The notes under the pieces are model-generated. The model was not told the origin of the DNA, did no database searches, and saw only the letters and a list, made by a program, of their open reading frames with translations. Made by a program: the position numbers and the translations under genes. This document shows positions 1 through 8,253 of a stretch of DNA of 64,000 bases, in pieces. How positions within the stretch are numbered: position 1 is the stretch's first letter; each line of letters begins with the position of its first letter. This DNA comes from an uncultured Oceanisphaera sp. (GTDB lineage Bacteria > Pseudomonadota > Gammaproteobacteria > Enterobacterales > Aeromonadaceae): assembly GCF_947495715.1 (NCBI RefSeq), contig NZ_CANLZU010000003.1, positions 148,501-212,500 on the forward strand, in the 5' to 3' direction.

Positions 1-454
1 GGCGCTTCTTGGACTTGCGCAGATTGAAGAACAGTTTGCGCTGTGCCTTGGTGGTCGCCACCTTGACCACGCGCCAGTTACGCAGCACGTATTCGTGAAT
101 TTCAGCCTTGATCCAGTGTACCGCGAAGGACACCAGACGCACGCCCACCGTGGGGTCGAAGCGTTTGACCGCCTTCATCAGGCCGATGTTGCCTTCCTGG
201 ATAAGGTCGGCCTGAGGCAGACCGTACCCCGAGTAACTCTTGGCAATGTGCACCACAAAGCGCAGATGCGACATGATCATCTGGCGGGCCGAGGCCAGGT
301 CACCATCGTTCTGCAGCCGCTCGGCCAGTGATTTTTCTTCTTCCGCGCTCAGCACGGGAATGGTATTGACTGCCTGGATATAGGCCTCCAGGCTACCCTG
401 GGGAACCAGGGCAAAGTGGCGCTGAAAATCTGTCGTCATTAAACTCGCATTCAT
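1..454 (-). CDS. rpoH: RNA polymerase sigma-32 factor RpoH (N-terminal part, cut by window edge)
   Basis: Heat-shock sigma factor that directs RNA polymerase to chaperone and protease promoters. Reading the minus strand from 454 gives about 151 residues that closely follow enterobacterial RpoH, including [15 protein letters not shown] region 2 sequence, [18 protein letters not shown], and the core-binding and -10 segment [20 protein letters not shown]. The rest lies outside the window. ATG 454 is preferred because a GGAG lies 7 nt upstream; an in-frame ATG at 439 is an alternative. It follows ftsX in the conserved ftsYEX-rpoH order and has its own promoter in the 175-bp gap. Codon use looks like that of the neighbours. 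Confidence 0.95.
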   Translation of the reverse strand, partial: MNASLMTTDFQRHFALVPQGSLEAYIQAVNTIPVLSAEEEKSLAERLQNDGDLASARQMIMSHLRFVVHIAKSYSGYGLPQADLIQEGNIGLMKAVKRFDPTVGVRLVSFAVHWIKAEIHEYVLRNWRVVKVATTKAQRKLFFNLRKSKKR

Positions 455-552
455 TACATGACTCCGTATCAAAACAGCTGCGGCTTGCACCCTGCCATGA
501 CGTTGGTGGTCTGGTTGTGCACACATTGCAAGATGAGGGCGCAGCAACGGAA

Positions 553-580
553 AATGTATTTATCTGGGAATAAATGTCAA
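553..580 (-). promoter_or_regulatory. sigma70-type promoter for rpoH
   Basis: On the minus strand a consensus -35 TTGACA (580-575) is followed after 16 bp by TACATT (558-553). The predicted start near 546 leaves a leader of about 90 nt before the rpoH ATG. In E. coli this leader plus early coding RNA folds as a thermosensor; folding was not computed here. Confidence 0.6.
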
Positions 581-629
581 GCGGATCGCCTGTTTCTGCC
601 CCCATGAGACCACAATACGGCCATCAAGT

Positions 630-1577
630 TCAACTCGGCTCTATGGCGCGAATGTGACGCCGCACCGAAAATCCGGACGCCAACAGGCTGAGCAGGGTGC
701 CGGTCAGGATAAGCAGCAGGCTTTCCTGCGCTCCCAGTCCCAGCAGATCAAAATCACTCTGATACAAGGCCGCCAGGGCATTGACCTTGTGGCTGAGCCA
801 GAACACCATCACCAGGGTCAACCACCAGGCCAGCAGGCCGCCGATAATGCCGTACCAGAGCCCCACATATAAAAAGGGCCGCTGAATGAAGCTGTCGGTC
901 GCCCCCACCAGCTTCATCACCTCGATCTCGTAACGACTGTTGAGGATATTAAGCCGCAGCGTATTGCTGACCACCAGCAGCACGCCGGCCAGCAACAGGG
1001 TCGCCATGCCGACCACCGCCTGGCGCAACAGATCGACGATGCCCGACAGCCGGGCCAGCCAGGCCATGTCCAGCCGGGCGGTCGCCACGACAGGCTCGGC
1101 ACTCATGTCCGCCAGCAGCAACTCGGCGGCATCCGGCACCCGACCGCTTTCGGACAGGTTGAGAATCAACACCGCCGGCAACGGATTGTCTTCCAGCAGC
1201 TCCAGCGCCTCGGCAAAGCCGGCGGCGCCCTTGAAGTCGGCCAGGCCCTGATCGGCACTGATGTAGGTGATTTTTTCTATCTCGGCTAGCGTCGCCAGCC
1301 GCTGCTGCAGCTCGGTCACCTGGGTTTCGGTGGCACCCTGCTGCAGGTACAGGCTGATCTGCGCCTTGCTCTGCCAGAATTCACTGACCGACTCGGCATT
1401 TTTCAGCAATACATAGAAACTCGCCGGCAATGCCAGACTGACTCCCAGCACGGCAATGGTCATCAGCGAGCTCAGCGGTGTGCGCCACAGCTCACCCAGA
1501 CTGGCGAACAACTGGCGCAGGTGATCGACACCATACATGGCCAGTCGCTGCGGCCAGGACAACTTGTGCCTGCTCAT
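630..1577 (-). CDS. ftsX: Cell division ABC-type transmembrane protein FtsX
   Basis: 315 residues, near the family length. FtsX partners FtsE in the divisome and couples ATP hydrolysis to activation of periplasmic murein amidases. Four membrane segments are visible, at about residues 37-59, 188-210, 235-262 and 287-307. A large periplasmic loop follows the first segment and a conserved membrane-proximal sequence NSRYEIEVMKLVGAT lies before the third. The start ATG overlaps the ftsE stop by 4 nt, which implies translational coupling. The N-terminus is cytoplasmic, with a basic stretch typical of the family. Confidence 0.95.
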   Translation of the reverse strand: MSRHKLSWPQRLAMYGVDHLRQLFASLGELWRTPLSSLMTIAVLGVSLALPASFYVLLKNAESVSEFWQSKAQISLYLQQGATETQVTELQQRLATLAEIEKITYISADQGLADFKGAAGFAEALELLEDNPLPAVLILNLSESGRVPDAAELLLADMSAEPVVATARLDMAWLARLSGIVDLLRQAVVGMATLLLAGVLLVVSNTLRLNILNSRYEIEVMKLVGATDSFIQRPFLYVGLWYGIIGGLLAWWLTLVMVFWLSHKVNALAALYQSDFDLLGLGAQESLLLILTGTLLSLLASGFSVRRHIRAIEPS

Positions 1578-2239
1578 ACGCTCTCCTCCGCCTGCATGCG
1601 CCCACTATCCAGAGTCAGGGTGCGATAACGCTGTGAGTTGATAAGACCGGTATCGTGGGTGGCAATCAGCACGCTGACGCCCACCCGGTTAAAGGCTTCG
1701 AACAGCCGCAGAATTTCCATCGACAGCTCGGGATCCAGGTTGCCGGTCGGCTCGTCGGCCAGCAGCAATGACGGCTTGTTGACGATGGCCCGGGCGATGC
1801 CTACCCGCTGCTGCTCACCGCCGGACAACATGGGCGGAAAATAACGATCCTTGCCGAGCAGGCCGACCTTGTCGAGCGCCGCCGACACCCGGCGGCGAAT
1901 ATCCTGATGGCTATACCCTTCGATCACCAGCGGCAACGCCACATTGTCGAACACGGTACGGGCATTAATCAGGTGATGATCCTGAAAAATCATGCCGATA
2001 CGACGCCGCACATAGGGAATGTGACCACGAGCGATACGACTCACGTCCTGGCCATTGAACAATACCTGACCATCGGTGGGTCTTTCCATCACGCTGATCA
2101 GCTTGAGCAGGGTGCTCTTGCCGGCCCCCGAATGGCCGGTAAGGTACGCCATCTCCCCCTTGTCCAGGTGAAAACTGACCTTTTGCAGGGCCTGAAAGCC
2201 GCCGCTGTATACCTTGCTAACCTGCTCGAAGCGGATCAT
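1574..2239 (-). CDS. ftsE: Cell division ATP-binding protein FtsE
   Basis: 221-residue ABC ATPase of the FtsEX complex on the inner face of the cytoplasmic membrane. Walker A GHSGAGKST is at residues 35-43, the signature LSGGEQQR near 139-146, and Walker B LLLADEPTGNLD near 158-169, with the switch His in IATHD. It directly abuts the ftsY stop and overlaps ftsX by 4 nt, so ftsY-ftsE-ftsX form one transcription unit. All catalytic motifs are intact. Confidence 0.96.
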   Translation of the reverse strand: MIRFEQVSKVYSGGFQALQKVSFHLDKGEMAYLTGHSGAGKSTLLKLISVMERPTDGQVLFNGQDVSRIARGHIPYVRRRIGMIFQDHHLINARTVFDNVALPLVIEGYSHQDIRRRVSAALDKVGLLGKDRYFPPMLSGGEQQRVGIARAIVNKPSLLLADEPTGNLDPELSMEILRLFEAFNRVGVSVLIATHDTGLINSQRYRTLTLDSGRMQAEESV

Positions 2240-3895
2240 TTATTCTTCCTGACTGAAAAGAGCGTCGATGAATTCCCGGGAATTGAAGGGCCGCAAATCG
2301 TCGATTTTTTCGCCCACGCCGATGTAACGAATGGGAATACCGAACTTGTCTGCCACCGCAAAAATAACCCCACCCTTGGCGGTACCGTCCAGCTTGCTCA
2401 GGGTGATACCGGTAATAGGCACCGCCTCGTTGAACACCTTGGCCTGACTCAGGGCGTTCTGGCCGGTACCGGCATCCAGCGTCAGCATGATCTCGTGCGG
2501 CGCGGCGCCGTCGATTTTCTGCATCACCCGCACGATTTTCTTCAGCTCGTCCATCAGGTGTGCCTTGTTCTGCAGACGACCGGCGGTATCGGCAATCAAG
2601 ACGTCGACCTTGCGCGCCTTGGCGGCCTCGACCGCATCGAAAATCACCGACGCGGCATCGGCGCCGGTATGCTGGGCAATCACCGGAATATCGTTACGCT
2701 CGCCCCACACCTGCAACTGCTCTACCGCCGCGGCGCGAAAGGTATCGCCGGCAGCCAGCATCACCGACTTGCCCTCGGCCTGGAACTGACGCGCCAGCTT
2801 GCCGATGGTGGTGGTCTTGCCGACGCCGTTGACGCCGACCATCAGGATCACGTAAGGCTTGTGCTCGCTGTCGACAACCAACGGCTGGTCGACCTTGTCC
2901 AGGATGGCGGCCATCTCTTCTTTCAGCAGCTCATAAAGCGCCTCGCCGTCTTTCAGCTGACGGCGGCTGGCCTGACGGGTCAGGTTGTCGATAATCGACA
3001 GGGTAGTTTCCACGCCCAAGTCCGCCGTCAGCAGCTGGGTTTCCAGCTCTTCGAACAGCTCGTCGTCAATTTTCTTGCCGCTGAACAGACCAAAGAAGCC
3101 GGAACCCAGATTTTGCCGGGTTTTCAGCAAGCCCTGCTTGAGGCGAGCGAAAAAGCCCTTTTTGGGCGCCTTTTCGGCCTTTTTGGCAGACGCTTCGGCT
3201 TCCTCCGCCAACCGGGCCTGCTCCGCCGCTTCTTCTTCGGCGGCGAGACGCGCTTCTTCTTCCACCGCCTGCCGTGCTTCCTCTTCCGCACGAGCCAGCG
3301 CGTCGGCTTCTTCCGCCAGACGGGCCTGTTCGGCTGCTTCGGCTTCTGCCGCCAGGCGGGCCTGCTCGGCTGCCTCGGCTTCCGCCGCCAGCCGGGCCTG
3401 CTCGGCCGCTTCGGCTTCCGCTGCCAGACGAGCCTGCTCGGCCGCTTCGGCTTCCGCTGCCAGCCGGGCCTGTTCGGCCGCTTCGGCTTCCGCCGCCAGC
3501 CGGGCCTGTTCGGCCGCTTCGGCTTCCGCCGCCAGACGGGCCTGTTCGGCTGCCTCGGCTTCCGCCGCCAGACGGGCCTGTTCGGCCGCTTCGGCTTCCG
3601 CCGCCAGCCGGGCCTGTTCGACTGCCTCGGCTTCCGCCGCCAGACGGGCCTGCTCGGCCGCTTCGGCTTCGGCCGCCAGACGGGCCTGTTCGGCCGCTTC
3701 GGCTTCCGCCGCCAGACGGGCCTGCTCTGCTGCCTGAGCTTGCTGCTCCTGCAGCGCCTCTTCCACTTCTGCCGTACCGGATTCAACTTCCGATTCAATC
3801 GCCGGCTGCTCGGCCTGTTTTTGCTCTTCTGCTAGGTCCTGCTGATCTTTGTTTTTGCCAAAGCCCAGCCAGGAGAAAAAACCTTTTTTCGCCAT
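2240..3895 (-). CDS. ftsY: Signal recognition particle receptor FtsY with repeat-expanded acidic domain
   Basis: 551-residue SRP receptor GTPase that brings ribosome-nascent chain complexes to the Sec translocon. The C-terminal NG domain is intact: P-loop GVNGVGKTTT near residue 355, DTAGR, and LSKLDGTAKGG. The N-terminus MAKKGFFSWLGFGK is the family's lipid-binding motif, and a second basic helix (KKGFFARLKQGL) precedes the N domain. Between them an Ala/Glu-rich domain of about 190 residues contains about twelve consecutive copies of AEQARLAAEAEA. E. coli FtsY has 497 residues, so the extra length lies in this repeat. First gene of the ftsYEX unit, divergent from rsmD. Confidence 0.96.
   Translation of the reverse strand: MAKKGFFSWLGFGKNKDQQDLAEEQKQAEQPAIESEVESGTAEVEEALQEQQAQAAEQARLAAEAEAAEQARLAAEAEAAEQARLAAEAEAVEQARLAAEAEAAEQARLAAEAEAAEQARLAAEAEAAEQARLAAEAEAAEQARLAAEAEAAEQARLAAEAEAAEQARLAAEAEAAEQARLAAEAEAAEQARLAEEADALARAEEEARQAVEEEARLAAEEEAAEQARLAEEAEASAKKAEKAPKKGFFARLKQGLLKTRQNLGSGFFGLFSGKKIDDELFEELETQLLTADLGVETTLSIIDNLTRQASRRQLKDGEALYELLKEEMAAILDKVDQPLVVDSEHKPYVILMVGVNGVGKTTTIGKLARQFQAEGKSVMLAAGDTFRAAAVEQLQVWGERNDIPVIAQHTGADAASVIFDAVEAAKARKVDVLIADTAGRLQNKAHLMDELKKIVRVMQKIDGAAPHEIMLTLDAGTGQNALSQAKVFNEAVPITGITLSKLDGTAKGGVIFAVADKFGIPIRYIGVGEKIDDLRPFNSREFIDALFSQEE
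3301..3740 (-). repeat. 36-bp tandem repeat inside ftsY (about 12 units)
   Basis: Twelve in-frame 36-bp units, beginning at roughly 3324 and every 36 bp to 3720, each encode a variant of AEQARLAAEAEA. Units differ mostly at synonymous positions (ttc/ctc, ggc/gct, gcc/gct), with one Ala-to-Val change and one EADA variant at the domain's C-terminal edge. This is a coding minisatellite predicted to form a long charged helix or coiled coil. Confidence 0.9.
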
Positions 3896-4025
3896 CCTGC
3901 TATTACTCGCTTGTGTCGGGGGAGATTAGGGCTGGCCGTGACTCGGCCCCTTCATTAGAATACTCACCCCTTATGGGTGCAAAACCGCCTTATACTAGCA
4001 CTTTATTGAAAGACGGCGAAACGAG

Positions 4026-4622
4026 ATGGCAAAAGCAAAACCGGCAAAAAACACCTCGGCAGGCGGCGGACAAATTCGCCTGATCGGTGGTCAATGGCGC
4101 GGACGTAAATTGCCGGTGCTGAACAGCGAAGGACTCAGACCCACTACCGACAGAGTAAAAGAAACCCTGTTCAACTGGCTGATGTTCGACGTACGGGGTG
4201 GGAACTGCCTGGATCTGTTTGCCGGCAGCGGCAGCCTGGGATTTGAAGCCCTGTCGCGCGGCGCCGCCAAGGTGGTATTGGTAGAAAAGGATACCCAGGT
4301 TGCCCAGCAGCTACAGCGCAATCTGGCCAGCCTGCCCGAGGCTCCGGGCCGGGTTATCAATACCGATGCTCTCGCCTTTCTGCAAACGGCGGCAACGCCG
4401 TTCGAGCTGGTGTTTCTGGATCCACCGTTTCACCGGGAATTACTGCCCAACGTCTGTCAGTTACTGGAACAGGGCGGCTGGCTGAGCGAAAACGCCAAAA
4501 TCTACATCGAGCGGGAACAGAATTCGGCATCGTTACCGCTACCGTCAAACTGGCGGCTGCTGAAAGACAAGCAGGCGGGACAGGTCAGTTATCAACTTTA
4601 TACAAGGGAACAAGTGGAATGA
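4026..4622 (+). CDS. rsmD: 16S rRNA (guanine966-N2)-methyltransferase RsmD
   Basis: 198 residues, the usual length. RsmD methylates G966 of 16S rRNA in the 30S subunit using SAM. Visible features are the N-terminal RLIGGQWRGRKLPV and RPTTDRVKETLFNWL, the SAM-binding LDLFAGSGSLGFEALSRGA near residue 60, and the catalytic FLDPPFH near residue 137. It is divergent from ftsY, as in enteric bacteria. A TATACT hexamer at 3991-3996 is a candidate -10, with no clear -35. The stop overlaps the next gene's ATG by 4 nt. Confidence 0.95.
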   Translation: MAKAKPAKNTSAGGGQIRLIGGQWRGRKLPVLNSEGLRPTTDRVKETLFNWLMFDVRGGNCLDLFAGSGSLGFEALSRGAAKVVLVEKDTQVAQQLQRNLASLPEAPGRVINTDALAFLQTAATPFELVFLDPPFHRELLPNVCQLLEQGGWLSENAKIYIEREQNSASLPLPSNWRLLKDKQAGQVSYQLYTREQVE

Positions 4623-4900
4623 AGGTATTAAATTTCGTGATGCGCGTAGTCATGCTGGTGTTCTGGGCCGGTATTATTTACGCGCTGGTGGGCCCCGATT
4701 TTCAGGAAGTCGGCTCCATGCCGCTGATCCTCGGTGCCGTGGTGCTGTTCATGCATTTGCTGCAGATGCTGATGCTCAAGCAGGTCGCGAGCCTGCTGCA
4801 CCCCACCTTGAAGGATTATCTGGCGGTACTGGTGTTCGGCTCCTTTGCCATGCATCACCACAGGGCGCGCCTGAAAGAGATCACCGAACAGAAGCGCTAA
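4619..4900 (+). CDS. DUF1145 family inner-membrane protein (YhhL-like)
   Basis: 93-residue small membrane protein of unknown function. Three hydrophobic stretches are visible (VMRVVMLVFWAGIIYALVG, MPLILGAVVLFMHLLQML, YLAVLVFGSFAMHHH), ending in a basic tail. Its position overlapping the rsmD stop matches yhhL after rsmD (yhhF) in E. coli. The E. coli next gene, yhhM (DUF2500), here lies about 11.4 kb away at 16329. Assignment rests on synteny and general resemblance. Confidence 0.8.
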   Translation: MKVLNFVMRVVMLVFWAGIIYALVGPDFQEVGSMPLILGAVVLFMHLLQMLMLKQVASLLHPTLKDYLAVLVFGSFAMHHHRARLKEITEQKR

Positions 4901-4908
4901 GCTCGGCC

Positions 4909-5352
4909 TTATACCAATCCCAGTAATGATCTGATCATATTGAGGCCCTAGACCAGAGGCAACACAGCCGCCTCCCTCGACACGCCATGGATAATGACAC
5001 TCACCGTTTCAGCCGCTGCGAACATTCACTGGATGTTCGGTCAGGCTGAAACCGTTCGTCACGGCGAGGCAAGCTCGCCCCATCTAAGCTCGGACATGCC
5101 GTCTGACCGCCAGGGAGGGCGGGAATGCCGGAACGGCAGGAGCATTTTTCGGCCTTGGCATTTGACGATCGGCTGAGGCAATCCCTGCCGCCTCTTCTTG
5201 ATGCCTGAGTTAGCTGTTGTCATAACAAACAGGCGACGCCGGAGCTTCAAGGAGGACAAAGGGATCCGCTCAGCCGACCTTTCGTTTCAGGGATGAAACG
5301 GAGAGCGTACATGGAGGTATTCATAGCGAGTCGGTGGAGCGGGCCCTTTGGC
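4909..5352 (+). repeat. Dispersed structured repeat, copy A (about 440 bp)
   Basis: Begins with TTATACCAATCCCAGTAATG, matching the inverted end of copy D at 30366, and runs to GGGCCCTTTGGCCGATAT. It is closely related over its length to copy C (17629-18060). Its outer parts are related in inverse orientation to copies B, D and E. Internal hairpins include AACAT/ATGTT near 5025 and CGTTT-CAGGGATG-AAACG at 5283-5300. The ATACCAAT-type terminus is visible only on the left. It fills the gap between two convergent genes; short reading frames inside it are not conserved as genes. Confidence 0.8.
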
Positions 5353-5428
5353 CGATATACAAACATTGAGCTACAAAACCAAGCTGTTTTCCTACTCTGG
5401 ATTTGTGACCAAAAGACAGTCGGCCTTA

Positions 5429-5746
5429 CTACTCGGTGGTATCGGCCTCATGGCCGCACTGCCAGCAGGTTTCAAAGCTGCCGGCATTGTGCTCGCCACA
5501 GCGTCGGCAATACCAGGCCGGGCCGGCGCCGCGCCGATAAGGCTCCAGAATAAGTTGTGCCTGCTCCAGATCCTGCGCCCGCACCAGCAGAGTCACTTCC
5601 ACCGCATTGGCGGGCAGCTCGCCCAGGGCGCCGGACAGGGCTTCGCCCTGTAACTGCACCCTGATACCCGACACCTCCAGCGATCCCTTCAGGGTATGCG
5701 CTTCCAGGCTGTTGGCCGCCTGATAAACCGAAATCCACTCGTTCAT
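5429..5746 (-). CDS. DUF2007 (putative signal-transducing) protein with C-terminal zinc ribbon
   Basis: 105 residues. The N-terminal part (VYQAANSLEAHTLKGSLEVSGIRVQLQGE) is the ferredoxin-like DUF2007 fold. The C-terminal 30 residues carry CRRC and CWQC, a four-cysteine zinc-ribbon-like knuckle. Start ATG 5746 has CGGAG six nt upstream. The gene lies just downstream of the CsrB-like RNA terminator on the same strand, so it needs its own promoter or read-through. Function unknown. Confidence 0.8.
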   Translation of the reverse strand: MNEWISVYQAANSLEAHTLKGSLEVSGIRVQLQGEALSGALGELPANAVEVTLLVRAQDLEQAQLILEPYRRGAGPAWYCRRCGEHNAGSFETCWQCGHEADTTE

Positions 5747-5771
5747 TATGCTCCGGCGCCGGAATGACAGA

Positions 5772-6044
5772 TAGAAAAAGGGGGTGACATCATGTCACCC
5801 CCTTTTGGGTTGTCGTATGGTTAATCCGTAAACCAAGTTGCTCCCTGCATTCCCTGACAAAATTACCTTATCCTTAAGGTGTTCCTCTTCCCGATCCATC
5901 GGGGTGTCCTGGTCGTCCTGACTGCGATTCATCCTGAGTCGCTTGACTATCTCCATCCTGGAGGTGTCCTTGACCGCATCCTGCGGGGTTCCTTTTGCCG
6001 TTCCTGGCAGCCTGTCTTCCTGACCGACTTCCTTGCTCCTTGCA
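5772..6044 (-). ncRNA. csrB: CsrB/CsrC-type regulatory RNA that sequesters CsrA
   Basis: Minus-strand RNA of about 270 nt with at least 13 AGGA motifs plus GGGA and TGGA variants, many in hairpin loops such as CACCTCC-AGGA-TGGAG-like stems. AAGGACACCTCCAGGATGGA also occurs in E. coli CsrB as I remember that sequence. It ends in an intrinsic terminator at 5776-5806. RNAs of this class bind many CsrA dimers through GGA loops and relieve CsrA repression. Promoter and upstream activator half-site are listed separately. A minus-strand reading frame (5795-6070) spans it, but the GGA-hairpin pattern and terminator explain the sequence better. The exact 5' end is inferred. Confidence 0.88.
5776..5806 (-). 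terminator. Intrinsic terminator of the CsrB-like RNA
   Basis: Perfect inverted repeat with 15-nt arms (AAAAGGGGGTGACAT) around one base. The minus-strand transcript ends in a run of T. The symmetry also allows termination in the other direction. Confidence 0.85.
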
Positions 6045-6050
6045 CTACTA

Positions 6051-6079
6051 ACTATAGATAACTTTGCCAAAGGCTCAAG
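6051..6079 (-). promoter_or_regulatory. Promoter of the CsrB-like RNA
   Basis: On the minus strand TTGAGC is followed after 16 bp by TATAGT (6056-6051). The predicted start near 6044 lies just before the first AGGA motif. Confidence 0.65.
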
Positions 6080-6203
6080 ACAGAAAAGCAGACCAAGAGT
6101 TCAGCCCAGAACACAGTGAAGATACAATTCATTGATTTAAATGAATATATTTTCTTTTACATCGTTAATGCTGCAGCTTAAAACGTCTTATCCGCCTCTT
6201 CCT

Positions 6204-6219
6204 TGAGAGATCTCTTACA
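6204..6219 (-). promoter_or_regulatory. Candidate GacA/UvrY upstream activating site
   Basis: On the minus strand TGTAAG is followed by AGATCT and CTCAAG. The left half matches the known TGTAAG-N6-CTTACA box fully and the right half only partly. It lies about 170 bp upstream of the predicted RNA start, a distance at which such sites act in enteric csrB promoters. The AT-rich sequence between (around 6125-6160) could hold an IHF bend. Confidence 0.5.
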
Positions 6220-6324
6220 AGCCTGCAAGGCAATAGCTCTCATCAGATACCTGGCTACAAAACGTTGGCTCACAAGGGACTCACCGCTTAGGATAAAACC
6301 GTCTGATATAAAGGAGTGATTCTA

Positions 6325-7182
6325 ATGAAAACCTTACTGTTGCCATCGGCACTGGTGGACTCAAGCTGGCTGGCCGAACATCTGCATCATCCGGATCTGG
6401 TTGTACTGGACGCCAGCTGGCACATGCCGGCCGCCAAACGTTCCGGAGAGCAGGAATGGCGCCAGCAACGCATTCCCGGGGCACGTTTCTTCGACTTCGA
6501 CAGTAAAATCAAAGATAACGACAGCTCGCTGCCACATATGTTGCCATCGGAAGCTCAATTCTCGCAGCAGGTATCGGAACTCGGCCTGAGTAATCATCAT
6601 CACATCGTGATTTACGACAGCAGCGGCATGTTTGCCGCACCGCGAGCCTGGTGGATGCTCAGGGCCATGGGGCACGAAAAAGTGGCGGTATTGGATGGCG
6701 GCCTGCCGGCCTGGATACAACAGGGATATGCACTGGAAAGCGGCGAGCCGGCCGTCGTCTCGCCCGGTCACTTTGTCGCCCACCGGCAGGCCGACTGGAT
6801 AGCCGATGCGACTCAGGTGCAAACGGCCCTGTCCCAATCTGATACTCGGGTGCTGGACGCCCGGAGTCGGGAGCGATTCAGCGGTCAGGCCGCCGATCCG
6901 CGCCCCGGCGTTCGTCCCGGTCATATGCCCGGCGCCCACTGCCTGCCCTTTGGCGAGCTGCTGGAACAGGGCCACTTCCTGCCATCGGAGCTACTGGCCC
7001 AAAAACTGGCGTTACATCTGGCGCCCGAACAAGGCCTTATCTGCAGCTGCGGCTCGGGCGTGACCGCCGCCATTCTGGCCCTGGCGGCGAACCTGACCGG
7101 CCACAAGCAAGTCGCCGTTTACGACGGCTCCTGGACCGAGTGGGGTGGCAACCCCGACCTGCCGGTGGTTACCGACAACTAA
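6325..7182 (+). CDS. sseA: 3-mercaptopyruvate sulfurtransferase
   Basis: 285 residues with two rhodanese domains. It transfers sulfur from 3-mercaptopyruvate to thiol acceptors or cyanide in the cytoplasm. The C-terminal active-site loop CGSGVTA has Cys242; CG[S/T]GVT is diagnostic for mercaptopyruvate rather than thiosulfate specificity. The N-terminal domain has the inactive loop (YDSSGMFAAPRAWWML) normal in this family. ATG 6325 is chosen because AAGGAG (6311-6316) lies 8 nt upstream; the in-frame GTG at 6316 sits inside that ribosome-binding site. Monocistronic, with its own terminator. Confidence 0.93.
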   Translation: MKTLLLPSALVDSSWLAEHLHHPDLVVLDASWHMPAAKRSGEQEWRQQRIPGARFFDFDSKIKDNDSSLPHMLPSEAQFSQQVSELGLSNHHHIVIYDSSGMFAAPRAWWMLRAMGHEKVAVLDGGLPAWIQQGYALESGEPAVVSPGHFVAHRQADWIADATQVQTALSQSDTRVLDARSRERFSGQAADPRPGVRPGHMPGAHCLPFGELLEQGHFLPSELLAQKLALHLAPEQGLICSCGSGVTAAILALAANLTGHKQVAVYDGSWTEWGGNPDLPVVTDN

Positions 7183-7183
7183 A

Positions 7184-7216
7184 AAAGTGCCCGCCATAAG
7201 GCGGGCACTTTCATTT
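7184..7216 (+). terminator. Terminator after sseA
   Basis: Stem AAAGTGCCCGCC / GGCGGGCACTTT with loop ATAA, followed by TCATTTTTAT. It may also serve yijD, which converges from the other side. Confidence 0.85.
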
Positions 7217-7242
7217 TTATTAGCTTATTTTACCGGGCTGCC

Positions 7243-7605
7243 TTATTCGGCAGCAGGTCGTGCCGCCACACCCATCTTCAGCGCCAGCCAGATCACCAGC
7301 ACCAGGCTTATCATCACCGACAGGTAGTTGGTGCCCATTTCCGGAAACTGGGTACGCAGGAATGCCGAATAACCGAACACCCCGATCAGGAAAGCGAGCA
7401 GAGTACAGAGGGGAGTGTCACCCTCCATCGGAACGCTCAGATATTCCTGATACAACATGTACGCGGCCAGAGCCAGCGCAATGATGGGGAACACGGAAAA
7501 TGCCAGCTGGCTGACGCTCAGGGTCGCCAGTGTGGCGTTACCACAAAGACCAACCAACAGCGCTAGCAAGATAGGTTTACGACGGATTTGTTTACTTCCT
7601 GACAT
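7243..7605 (-). CDS. yijD: DUF1422 inner-membrane protein YijD
   Basis: 120-residue protein with four hydrophobic segments, similar to E. coli YijD (FSVFPIISL-like, EYPDIGSNFF-like and KMR-like C-terminal features are recognisable). It lies 23 bp after fabR, as in E. coli. ATG 7605 is preferred over ATG 7611 because AGGAAGG sits directly against 7611 but 7 nt before 7605. Function unknown; the constant linkage to fabR suggests a membrane-related role. Confidence 0.85.
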   Translation of the reverse strand: MSGSKQIRRKPILLALLVGLCGNATLATLSVSQLAFSVFPIIALALAAYMLYQEYLSVPMEGDTPLCTLLAFLIGVFGYSAFLRTQFPEMGTNYLSVMISLVLVIWLALKMGVAARPAAE

Positions 7606-7628
7606 GGTCATCCTTCCTAATGTAGGGC

Positions 7629-8240
7629 CTAGAGCCTCTTCGCTTTATTATATGCATCTGCGCCCTTGGCAATGATACGCAGTTGCAGGGTCATACGTTC
7701 GGCCAAAGCCGCACGTTCTTTTTCATTCATGTCCAGCGCCTCGGCCCCGGCACTGAACACGATGGTAACCATCGCCTGGGCCTGGGTCTCGGCGTAGCTT
7801 CGGCTAGTTTGTTGCTTCTCTTCCAGATAATCTGTGAGCTCGGCGGTAAAATGCTGAATTTCGCGGCCTACCGCCTGACGGAATGCGGCCGAAGTACCGG
7901 AACGCTCCCGCAGCAACAACCGGAACACATCCGGACTTCGCTCGATAAACTCCATAAAGGTTTTTACCGAAATCTGGATAACACTACCACCATCGGCAAT
8001 GCGTTGACGAGCCTGACGCATCAATTGACGCAGGGTCAGACCCCCTTCATCCACCAATGTCAGCCCCAGCTCTTCCATGTCCTTGAAGTGACGGTAAAAA
8101 GAGGTGGGTGCCAGTCCCGCCTCCCGCGCGACTTCGCGCAGACTCAGACTGGAGAAGCTGCGTTCGGCGCTCAACTGGCGAAAAGCCGCATCAATCAGAG
8201 TACGTCGAGTCTTTTCTTTTTGTTCTGCGCGAATGCCCAC
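7629..8240 (-). CDS. fabR: TetR-family repressor of unsaturated fatty acid synthesis FabR
   Basis: 203 residues, closely matching E. coli FabR through [40 protein letters not shown] (recognition helix) and [20 protein letters not shown]. FabR represses fabA/fabB in response to acyl thioester composition. The start is GTG 8240 by alignment; no strong ribosome-binding site is visible. It is divergent from a desaturase gene, with a FabR-like box between them and a perfect CTAACATGTTAG palindrome 13 bp upstream of its own start. C-terminus slightly shorter than in E. coli. Confidence 0.93.
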   Translation of the reverse strand: MGIRAEQKEKTRRTLIDAAFRQLSAERSFSSLSLREVAREAGLAPTSFYRHFKDMEELGLTLVDEGGLTLRQLMRQARQRIADGGSVIQISVKTFMEFIERSPDVFRLLLRERSGTSAAFRQAVGREIQHFTAELTDYLEEKQQTSRSYAETQAQAMVTIVFSAGAEALDMNEKERAALAERMTLQLRIIAKGADAYNKAKRL

Positions 8241-8253
8241 TGCACACCAGGGT

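Noticed and set aside
3301..3740. Regular 36-bp repeats as a CRISPR array
   Set aside because: Units are contiguous with no spacers and lie in frame within ftsY.
1907..3835. 642-residue plus-strand frame opposite ftsE/ftsY
   Set aside because: Antisense to well-supported genes; the length comes from the GC-rich repeat, with low-complexity composition and no family resemblance.
5795..6070. 91-residue minus-strand frame
   Set aside because: Coincides with the CsrB-like RNA; no ribosome-binding site and the repeated AGGA motifs and terminator explain the sequence.
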